Assembly (NCBI GenBank): GCA_959601025.1
Contig: CAUGOD010000066.1
Location: 1-5,801 of the forward strand
Direction of reading: 5' to 3'
Length of the DNA: 5,801 nucleotides
Origin: an uncultured Oscillospiraceae bacterium
GTDB lineage: Bacteria > Bacillota > Clostridia > Oscillospirales > Acutalibacteraceae
Numbering within the stretch: position 1 is the stretch's first letter; each line of letters begins with the position of its first letter. The notes beneath the pieces are model-generated. The model had not been told where the DNA came from. It ran no database searches and saw only the letters and a program-made list of their open reading frames with translations. This document shows, piece after piece, positions 1 through 5,437 of the stretch. Position numbers and translations under genes: made by a program.

Positions 1-32
1 TACTACCATGGCGTAATGCAATCAACACAAAT

Positions 33-61
33 ATTACATTATTGCATAAATATAATTACAA
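33..61 (-). promoter_or_regulatory. Weak candidate leftward promoter
   Basis: Read on the minus strand, TTGTAA (61-56, 4 of 6 matches to the sigma-A -35) is followed after exactly 17 nt by TGTAAT (38-33, 5 of 6 matches to the -10). It would drive transcription out of the left edge of the window. Two dyads surround it: ATAATT/AATTAT (52-65) over the -35, and ATGCAAT (16-22) with ATTGCAT (41-47) flanking the -10. The region is so AT-rich that a chance match is quite possible. Confidence 0.25.
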
Positions 62-200
62 TTATTCTTTTTGAAAAGACATATATCCTAAACGCATGGC
101 AAAATTCAAAGTCCTCCCTTGACAAACTGATAGAAGGAGGAAAAAACGGGAAAGGTGTCGGAAAAGGAAAGAGAAGCCGTTCTGTCCGGAAACAGCGCAA

Positions 201-231
201 AAGAGCCAACCGTAACATACGGTTGGCTCTT
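201..231 (-). terminator. Rho-independent terminator of the two-component operon
   Basis: A perfect 14-bp inverted repeat (AAGAGCCAACCGTA at 201-214, its complement at 218-231) encloses a 3-nt loop. On the minus strand the 3' arm ends in CTCTT and runs straight into TT, giving a four-base U tract. On the plus strand the hairpin is followed by CGG with no T tract. It therefore best terminates leftward transcription, 88 nt after the histidine kinase stop codon. The short U tract makes it less than ideal, but the stem is long and has no mismatch. Confidence 0.8.
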
Positions 232-318
232 CGGCTATGGAACGTCAAATGGCGGAGAAAAAGGGGGATGCGCCGGCGATCTTCCGGATGCCGCCATTCC
301 TATAAACGATGCTCGCGT

Positions 319-2241
319 TCACTCGTCTCCGCCGTCCGCCTGTTCCGGCGGGACGTCCGTTCCTTCGGAAGGCTCCGAGGGCGGTGCGTCCACCAGCGGC
401 AGGCTGAGCACGACCTTGAACAGGTCGCCGTCGATCAGGATATTCATGGAGCCATGCTGCAGCTCCATCAGGCTGCGGGCGATGGAGAGACCCAGCCCGC
501 TGCCCTCGGTGTTGCGGGATTCATCCCCCCGGACAAACCGTTCCATCAGTTCTTCCGGCCGGATGTTGAGCGGATCCCGGGAGATGTTTTTGACCGAGAG
601 AAGCACGTCTCGGCCGATTACCGACAGATCAACATATACCCGGGTGCCGTCCAGCGCATATTTGGCGGCGTTGCCGAACAGATTGTCCAGCACCCGCCAC
701 ATGTGCCGTCCGTCTGCGTATACGAAGACCGATTTTTCGGGAAGAGTACTGACCAGGTGGATGTTTCGTTCCTCAAGCCGGGATTCGAATTCTCCGCCGG
801 CTTGCTTGAGCAGCTCCCCGAGGTTGATGACCTCCATCGTCACCGAGATATTTCCGCTGGTTACCTTGGAGGCTTCCACCAGATCGACCATCAGCTGGCC
901 GAGACGGCGGGATTTTCGGTCCAGCACGTCGATATATTCCAACGCCTTGGGGTCGCGGATGTCGGTGGTGCGCAGCAGCCCTACATAGCTGATGATCGAT
1001 GTGAGCGGAGTCTTGATGTCATGGGAAACGTTGGTGATCAGTTCGGTTTTCATCCGTTCGCTCTGGGTGGCTTTTTCCACCGCGTGAGTCATGGCCTCGC
1101 CGGTACGGTTCAGGTTGTGGGCAATGTGGTGAAAAAAGGGGACGGTGTTTTCGTTGATCAGGTTTCCTAGCTCCCCGGCGGCCATTTTTTCGGTCGCCTT
1201 GCAGATCTGGTGATATTGGATGAAGCCGAGACAGACCATAATAACCACCGCGAGATTGGTGGAGAAGAACAGAAACCAGGCGATGGGATTCCCGCCCGAC
1301 ATGCCGAGAATCAGCAGCAGCTCCAGCAGGACATAGGCGGCCAGCAGCCCGATAATCCGGGCGGTGATCCGGATATGCCGGAAAATCGTCCGGCACACAT
1401 ACACCAGCAGACGGAGCAGGGAGGTCTTGTACAGCTTTCCGGCCTTGGCGCGGCGGACCAGGGAAAAGAACAGGATGAGCAGCCCCAGCGCGCACAGCAG
1501 GATCAGGACGACCGCTTCGTAGACATACAGGCTGCTGCCCATCAGGCTGAAGATCAGCGCCACCAGCAAGACGATGCCGAGCAGGACGGCTTCCGTCCAG
1601 ATTCGATCGAAGGGATTGAGGACGATCTCGTCCGTCCCCTTTTTGTGTCCGGCGGCGGCAATCAGGTAGCCGAAGCACAGCGCCGACAGCAGCAGGCAGC
1701 AGACGGTGGCAAAAAGGACGAACCGCCCCCATTGCTTTGCCAGAGAAAAATCGTCCAGCATGCTGCTGTAAGCGTCGTCCACCGTTCCGCTTTTTCTCAG
1801 CCCGATCACGACATAGCGGTTCTCCGCCTGAATCTGCCGGAACCCCCCGCCGGTCAGTTCCTTGACCTGTTCCACTACGCCGGAGGTGCTGGAAAGGTTG
1901 GTGGCTAGGCAGTTTTTGTCCGTATCCACCAGCGCCCAGGCGACGCTGGAGCCGGCGGGCGGGAATAGCCGCCCCTCCAGATATTCAAGATAGGTACGGT
2001 CGGTATAGCTCAGGTCGCCGTCCTGTTCCAGCGCCGTCAGCTGATAATAGGCATCAATCTCTGAGGCGGTAGAGTGAAGGCTTTCGGTATAACGTTCGGT
2101 GTCGGTGTAGCTGTCCCGGTACGCTTCAACCTCCAGGTACAGATAGGCGGAAGCCGCGACGCCGACGACGCTCCCCGCCATAAAAATAATCAGAAGGCAG
2201 CAGGCAAAGACCTTGGCGAAGAGATTGCATTTCAGGTTCAA
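319..2241 (-). CDS. Multi-pass membrane sensor histidine kinase
   Basis: This 640-residue sensor kinase should autophosphorylate on His407 and pass the phosphate to the response regulator encoded just upstream. Seen in the sequence: a first hydrophobic helix (about 8-34), a roughly 138-residue probably extracytoplasmic region (35-172), a second helix (173-196), then four more hydrophobic segments (about 215-233, 238-262, 292-313, 318-341). A short HAMP-like linker (342-395) precedes the H-box SHDIKTPLTSI (406-416), the N-box DNLFGNAAKYA (519-529), an F-box around MERFVRGDESR (566-576) and the G2-box EGSGLGLSIA (579-588). The usual DxGxG G1 motif is replaced by SVKNIS (549-554), as in some VanS-like kinases. 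The C-terminus is an acidic, proline-rich tail (about 617-640). It starts at TTG, chosen because AAAGGAGG lies 8 nt upstream and a later ATG would cut the first membrane helix. The signal sensed is unknown. Confidence 0.93.
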   Translation of the reverse strand: MNLKCNLFAKVFACCLLIIFMAGSVVGVAASAYLYLEVEAYRDSYTDTERYTESLHSTASEIDAYYQLTALEQDGDLSYTDRTYLEYLEGRLFPPAGSSVAWALVDTDKNCLATNLSSTSGVVEQVKELTGGGFRQIQAENRYVVIGLRKSGTVDDAYSSMLDDFSLAKQWGRFVLFATVCCLLLSALCFGYLIAAAGHKKGTDEIVLNPFDRIWTEAVLLGIVLLVALIFSLMGSSLYVYEAVVLILLCALGLLILFFSLVRRAKAGKLYKTSLLRLLVYVCRTIFRHIRITARIIGLLAAYVLLELLLILGMSGGNPIAWFLFFSTNLAVVIMVCLGFIQYHQICKATEKMAAGELGNLINENTVPFFHHIAHNLNRTGEAMTHAVEKATQSERMKTELITNVSHDIKTPLTSIISYVGLLRTTDIRDPKALEYIDVLDRKSRRLGQLMVDLVEASKVTSGNISVTMEVINLGELLKQAGGEFESRLEERNIHLVSTLPEKSVFVYADGRHMWRVLDNLFGNAAKYALDGTRVYVDLSVIGRDVLLSVKNISRDPLNIRPEELMERFVRGDESRNTEGSGLGLSIARSLMELQHGSMNILIDGDLFKVVLSLPLVDAPPSEPSEGTDVPPEQADGGDE

Positions 2242-2249
2242 AAGGAACT

Positions 2250-2257
2250 CCTCCTTT
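2250..2257 (-). promoter_or_regulatory. Ribosome binding site fixing the TTG start of the kinase
   Basis: On the minus strand AAAGGAGG is followed by an 8-nt spacer and then TTG (2241-2239). The near-perfect match and ideal spacing support the TTG start over the next in-frame ATG, at codon 21 inside the first membrane helix. It lies within the 28-nt gap after the response regulator stop codon. Confidence 0.8.
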
Positions 2258-2269
2258 CCGGGAAAACGG

Positions 2270-2980
2270 TCAGTCCAGCTTCTCCATTTTGTATCCGTGG
2301 CCCCAGATCACCTTGATATACCGTGGCTCCTTGGGATTGATTTCAATTTTTTCGCGAATATGACGGATGTGTACGGCGACGATATTGTCCGCGCCGTAGG
2401 AGGGCTCGTTCCACACGTTTTCATAAATCTGGGCGCTGGAAAAGACAAGTCCCGGGTTCTCCATGAAAAACTTCACGATTTTATACTCGACCGGGGTAAG
2501 GGAAACCTCCTGTCCGTCTACCGTGACCCGTTTGGCGCCGTCGTCCAGCTCCAGCCCGCCGTTTACCATGACCGCCAGTTCCTCGTTCCCCGCTTCCGGT
2601 CGGCTGCCGAAGTTATTGTAACGGCGGAGCTGGGAACGGACCCGGGCGATCAGTTCCATCGGATTGAAGGGCTTGGTGATATAGTCGTCGGCCCCGATGT
2701 TCAGCCCAAGGATTTTGTCGTTGTCCTCGCTCTTGGCCGAAAGCATGATGATCGGGATGTTCCGGGTCTCCCGGATTTTCATGGTGGCCCGCACCCCGTC
2801 CAGCCGGGGCATCATGATATCCATCAGGATCAGCTGGATGTCCTCGTTTTTCTGAATGGCGTCCAGCGCCTGAAAGCCGTCGTACGCCTGGATAACATGG
2901 TATCCCTCCGCGGTCAGGTAGATGTCCACGGCGGCGGCAATTTCCTTATCGTCGTCGCAGACCAGAATCGTCTGTGCCAT
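2270..2980 (-). CDS. OmpR/PhoB-family response regulator
   Basis: This 236-residue DNA-binding response regulator is the partner of the downstream kinase. The receiver domain (about 3-120) shows the acidic pocket (Asp9-Asp11), the phosphoacceptor Asp54 in LILMDIMMPRLDG, Ser81 in the switch position and Lys103 in the TKPF motif. A winged-helix DNA-binding domain follows (about 133-233), with the typical LTPVEYKIVKFF, VHIRHIREKI and YIKVIWGHGYKME stretches. The start is ATG at 2980: the frame stays open 63 codons further upstream, but that extension has no receiver-like sequence, and AAAGGA lies 8 nt before this ATG. An ATG three codons earlier would leave no spacer. It is the first gene of the leftward operon, with the kinase 28 nt downstream. 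Known relatives bind direct repeats near target promoters; the targets here are unknown, autoregulation being plausible. Confidence 0.96.
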   Translation of the reverse strand: MAQTILVCDDDKEIAAAVDIYLTAEGYHVIQAYDGFQALDAIQKNEDIQLILMDIMMPRLDGVRATMKIRETRNIPIIMLSAKSEDNDKILGLNIGADDYITKPFNPMELIARVRSQLRRYNNFGSRPEAGNEELAVMVNGGLELDDGAKRVTVDGQEVSLTPVEYKIVKFFMENPGLVFSSAQIYENVWNEPSYGADNIVAVHIRHIREKIEINPKEPRYIKVIWGHGYKMEKLD

Positions 2981-2988
2981 CGTTCTCA

Positions 2989-2994
2989 TCCTTT
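2989..2994 (-). promoter_or_regulatory. Ribosome binding site of the response regulator
   Basis: AAAGGA on the minus strand stands 8 nt before the ATG at 2980. It decides the start codon: the in-frame ATG at 2989 overlaps this element and could not use it. Confidence 0.7.
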
Positions 2995-3159
2995 CGAACG
3001 CCGTTGCTGCGGCGCGTATTCGCTGAAAAAATTGCTGTCTTTGAAAAGCATAGCATATTTTTTCCGGAAATGCATCCGGTATCGGAAAAACCGGGAAACT
3101 TTGTCCGCCCGGCCGGATTCTTTGGCGTCTTTCCCGGCGGCGGAACCTTCCATGACAGC

Positions 3160-3168
3160 ATTGTAGCA
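3160..3168 (-). promoter_or_regulatory. Candidate extended -10 promoter for the response regulator operon
   Basis: On the minus strand TGC is followed directly by TACAAT (3165-3160), an extended -10 element with 5 of 6 matches to TATAAT. No good -35 lies at 17-18 nt upstream (CCCTAT or TCCCTA), which an extended -10 can tolerate. Transcription would start near 3153, giving a leader of about 170 nt that includes the inverted repeats at 3061-3137. A weaker alternative -10, TATGCT, lies at 3057-3052. Confidence 0.35.
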
Positions 3169-3329
3169 CAGGGAAACGAAAAATAGGGAGAATGAAAAAT
3201 TAAGGACCGATTAATGGTGCAGCGGCCTGTCTGAAAAGGAAGAAAACGCACGGCCGCCTTTTCATAAAAGGCCAGTGTGGATTCATCGATATTTCCAGCA
3301 AATCCATGCGGTTTCGGGCCAAATATACA

Positions 3330-3358
3330 TTGACAGAAAAATAACAGAAAGATATACT
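3330..3358 (+). promoter_or_regulatory. Strong sigma-A promoter of the ferredoxin-hydrogenase operon
   Basis: A perfect -35 TTGACA (3330-3335), a 17-nt spacer and a -10 TATACT (3353-3358, 5 of 6 matches) make an almost consensus vegetative promoter. Transcription should start near 3365, leaving a leader of about 50 nt before the ferredoxin start. So strong a core promoter suggests either constitutive expression or control by a repressor, but I could not identify an operator. Confidence 0.85.
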
Positions 3359-3401
3359 ATAGGTAACTGCGAACCGGCCGCCGGAAGGCGAAGAATGGAA
3401 T

Positions 3402-3409
3402 GGAAGGTG
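3402..3409 (+). promoter_or_regulatory. Ribosome binding site of the ferredoxin gene
   Basis: GGAAGGTG lies 6 nt before the ATG at 3416. It favours that ATG over the second in-frame ATG three codons later. Confidence 0.6.
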
Positions 3410-3415
3410 TAGAGA

Positions 3416-3658
3416 ATGGATTTGATGGTGTGCGTCGGAAGCTCCTGCCATCTGCAGAATTCCCGGGAGATTATCAAGCGCTTCAAAGAGCTGATCGAGG
3501 AGTATCAGCTCGGGGATCGGGTGGAGCTGAAGGGCTCGTTCTGCATGGGCCATTGCGCGGACGCGGGCGTGTGTGTGAAATACGACGACGAAATCTACAG
3601 CGTCACCACCGCTTCGGTGGACGATTTCTTCCGAAAGACCGTGGCCAGGCAGGGCTGA
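3416..3658 (+). CDS. Thioredoxin-fold [2Fe-2S] ferredoxin (NuoE C-terminal-like)
   Basis: This small cytoplasmic electron carrier has 80 residues and corresponds to only the C-terminal [2Fe-2S] domain of NuoE/HydC-type subunits; the N-terminal helical domain of full NuoE is absent. The four expected cluster ligands are visible as Cys6 and Cys11 (CVGSSC, a Cx4C pair) and Cys43 and Cys47 (CMGHC, a Cx3C pair). A fifth cysteine, Cys53, follows in GVCVKYDDEIY. The amphipathic helix at about 15-31 and the YDDEIYSVT strand fit the thioredoxin-like fold. It is the first gene after a strong promoter and lies 30 nt before the hydrogenase-like gene, so it probably exchanges electrons with that protein or with an unseen NADH-linked partner. 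Domain identity is firm; the partner is inferred. Confidence 0.92.
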   Translation: MDLMVCVGSSCHLQNSREIIKRFKELIEEYQLGDRVELKGSFCMGHCADAGVCVKYDDEIYSVTTASVDDFFRKTVARQG

Positions 3659-3670
3659 CGGGAAGCTAAG

Positions 3671-3678
3671 AGGAAAGG
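3671..3678 (+). promoter_or_regulatory. Ribosome binding site of the hydrogenase-like gene
   Basis: AGGAAAGG lies 10 nt before the ATG at 3689, within the 30-nt gap after the ferredoxin stop codon. Confidence 0.55.
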
Positions 3679-3688
3679 CGGAAGCGGT

Positions 3689-5437
3689 ATGGGCTACATA
3701 CGCGTTAAGGAAGCAAACTGCAAAAACTGCTATAAATGTCTGAAGCACTGCGACGTGAAATCCATCAGCTATATCAACGACCGGGTGGAAGTGATCGACG
3801 ACCAGTGCATTCTCTGCGGGCACTGCGTCAACATCTGCCCCCAGAAGGCCAAAACGGTGGTGAACGACCCGACCGATATCCTGCGCTGGCTGGCCGACCC
3901 GGAGACCCGGGTGGTGGCGAGCCTCGCGCCGTCCTACGCGGGGCTGTACGGCCGGAAAGAGAAGGGGGAGAGTCCGGCGCACCTCCGCGCGGCGCTGAGA
4001 GCTCTCGGCTTCGACGGTATCGAGGAAACCGCGGCGGGCGCGAACGAGGTGACGGCGGAATACAAGCGCCTGCTCGACGAGGGGACGATGGATTCCATCC
4101 TGACCACCTGCTGCCCAACGGTGAACACCCTGATTACCAAATATTATCCCGAGCTCATCCCCTATATGGCGCCGGTGGTTTCCCCGGCCCTCGCTCACGG
4201 ACGGATGATCAAGGAGCGGGACGGCGCCTCCACCCGGGTGGTGTTCGTCGGGCCCTGCCTGTCCAAAATCCGGGAAATCCGGGAGCATCCCGAATCCGCG
4301 GACGGCGTACTGACCTTCCGCCAGCTGGATGCGCTGCTGGAGGAGCGGGGGATTGACCTCGCCGCCATCAATGGGACGGGGGCGGAAGAGGAAGAGACCG
4401 CCCCGCCCGCGCCCTATTCGCGAATCTATCCGGTGCCGGAGGGCATTATCAAGGATGTGAAGCTGAATTCCCACAAGGGCTTTGCGAGCGGCTCCTATAA
4501 CGGTTACAGCTTCATGAGCGTCTGCGGGCTGGAAAACGTCATCGCCTTTCTGAAAGAAATGTCGGCCGGCCACTGCGGCCGCCTTTTCGTGGAGCTGAAC
4601 TCCTGCGAGGGGGGCTGTGTAAACGGCCCGCTGATCCCGGAGGAACGGCGGGCCGCTTTCCAGGCCCGGATTTCGGTAGAGCAATACGCCGCCGACCAAT
4701 TTGAAGAGGTGGAGCCTGTCCGTCCCGCGCTGGAGCTGGATTTCAAGGCGGAGACTCCTTCAAAAGACATTCCGGACGAAAAAACCATTCGGAAGATTCT
4801 GGCCGAGATCGGCAAGCCTACCCCGGACAAGGAGCTGAACTGCGGCTCCTGCGGCTACAACACCTGCCGGGAAAAGGCCATCGCCGTCTATCAGGGGAAG
4901 GCCGAGCTTTACATGTGCCTGCCGTACATGAGCGATCTCGCCCAGTCCCTGAGCAACGTGACCATCAACGTCACCCCGAACTACATCGTTGCGGTGGATC
5001 GAGACCTGCGGATCGTGGAGTTCAACCAGGCCGCACAGAAGAAATTTGGCGTCTCCCGTAAGGAGGCTCTGAAGACCGAGCTGTTCGAACTGATGGACCC
5101 CGCCGATTTTGAGGAGGTTCTCGCCACCCACCGCAATATCGTGAATAAGAAGACCCACCTGGAGTCCCGGGAGACCATCATCGAGGAAACGCTGGTCTAT
5201 GTCCCCGAGCAGGATATTGTGATCGGCTTCTTCTCGGATATCACCGAGGAGGAGCGGCGGAAGGAAGAGACCCGCCGCGCCCGGCTGGAGGCGGCGGAAA
5301 TGGCCCAGAAGGTCATCGACAAGCAGATGACGGTGGCGCAGGAGATCGCCAGCCTCCTCGGCGAAACCACGGCCGAGACCAAGGTGACCCTGGTAAACCT
5401 GAAAAATCAGATTCTGAGCGAGGGCGAGCAGAAATGA
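3689..5437 (+). CDS. [FeFe]-hydrogenase-like protein with PAS domain (group C, HydS-type, putative H2/redox sensor)
   Basis: This 582-residue protein begins with a two-[4Fe-4S] ferredoxin domain (Cys11, 14, 17, 21 and Cys40, 43, 46, 50). An H-cluster domain follows (about 72-345) with all three signature loops: L1 TTCCPTV (Cys141, Cys142), L2 GPCLSK (Cys190) and L3 ELNSCEGGC (Cys306, Cys310). Next come an extra [4Fe-4S] domain (Cys385, 388, 393, 410), a PAS domain (about 425-520) and a C-terminal helical, coiled-coil-like segment (about 518-577) containing AQEIASLLGETTAETKV. Catalytic enzymes carry TSCCPxW, MPCxxK and a glycine-rich GGGQP ending; here L2 lacks the methionine, L3 has Asn-Ser before its first cysteine and GPLIP at its end. 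The PAS domain and the phosphatase neighbour fit the putatively sensory group C rather than a bulk H2 producer. The first Cys of the CCP pair, which in catalytic enzymes relays protons, is retained. The gene overlaps the phosphatase gene by 4 nt. Domain calls are firm; sensing is inferred. HydEFG maturases would be needed and are not in this window. Confidence 0.93.
   Translation: MGYIRVKEANCKNCYKCLKHCDVKSISYINDRVEVIDDQCILCGHCVNICPQKAKTVVNDPTDILRWLADPETRVVASLAPSYAGLYGRKEKGESPAHLRAALRALGFDGIEETAAGANEVTAEYKRLLDEGTMDSILTTCCPTVNTLITKYYPELIPYMAPVVSPALAHGRMIKERDGASTRVVFVGPCLSKIREIREHPESADGVLTFRQLDALLEERGIDLAAINGTGAEEEETAPPAPYSRIYPVPEGIIKDVKLNSHKGFASGSYNGYSFMSVCGLENVIAFLKEMSAGHCGRLFVELNSCEGGCVNGPLIPEERRAAFQARISVEQYAADQFEEVEPVRPALELDFKAETPSKDIPDEKTIRKILAEIGKPTPDKELNCGSCGYNTCREKAIAVYQGKAELYMCLPYMSDLAQSLSNVTINVTPNYIVAVDRDLRIVEFNQAAQKKFGVSRKEALKTELFELMDPADFEEVLATHRNIVNKKTHLESRETIIEETLVYVPEQDIVIGFFSDITEEERRKEETRRARLEAAEMAQKVIDKQMTVAQEIASLLGETTAETKVTLVNLKNQILSEGEQK

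Larger units (their letters stand above)
1..318. other. Intergenic region, no supported gene
   Basis: No convincing coding sequence lies here. About the first 120 bases are strikingly AT-rich compared with the GC-rich remainder. A good Shine-Dalgarno-like run (AGAAGGAGG, 132-140) sits 14 nt before a GTG at 155, but the reading frame that follows runs through the terminator and then antisense into the histidine kinase, so it is not believed. The stretch holds a leftward promoter-like sequence near 33-61, small dyads, a possible hairpin that pairs TCCTCC (113-118) with GGAGGA (136-141), and the terminator at 201-231. Confidence 0.6.
2981..3329. other. Divergent intergenic region with dyad symmetry
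   Basis: About 350 bases between the response regulator start and the rightward promoter hold no believable gene. Visible elements are a perfect 10-bp palindrome TTTCCGGAAA (3061-3070), an 8-bp inverted repeat CCGGGAAA (3091-3098) with TTTCCCGG (3130-3137) that encloses a smaller TCCG/CGGA pair, a short hairpin GCCTTTT/AAAAGGC (3256-3272), and a candidate leftward -10 at 3160-3165. These could be operator or leader-RNA elements for the two divergent operons, but none matches a site I can name; I looked for a Rex-type operator and did not find one. Confidence 0.5.

Noticed and set aside
155..988. GTG-initiated plus-strand frame behind a good AGAAGGAGG
   Set aside because: The spacer of 14 nt is too long, the frame crosses the terminator stem and then lies antisense to the kinase, and the Ser/Arg-rich product looks like a shadow.
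16..1170. Long plus-strand open frame of 384 codons
   Set aside because: It runs through the terminator and antisense to the histidine kinase; its translation is low-complexity and matches no family, whereas the minus strand shows clear kinase motifs.
2213..3166. Plus-strand open frame of 317 codons
   Set aside because: It is antisense to the response regulator, whose receiver and winged-helix motifs are complete.
2981..3169. N-terminal extension of the response regulator by 63 codons
   Set aside because: The extension is Arg/Phe-rich with no known domain, overlaps the candidate promoter, and the ATG at 2980 has its own well-spaced ribosome binding site.
3256..3272. Hairpin GCCTTTT/AAAAGGC as a terminator
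   Set aside because: The stem is only 7 bp, mostly A-T, without a following T tract on either strand, and no gene ends just before it.
3200..4699. Minus-strand open frame of 499 codons
   Set aside because: It is antisense to the ferredoxin and hydrogenase-like genes, which have full motif support; the His/Gly/Arg-rich product is typical of antisense frames in GC-rich DNA.
3689..5437. Ordinary catalytic [FeFe] hydrogenase
   Set aside because: The PAS domain, the extra four-cysteine domain, altered loops 2 and 3 and the overlapping SpoIIE phosphatase gene point to a group C, sensor-like protein; some residual catalysis is still possible.
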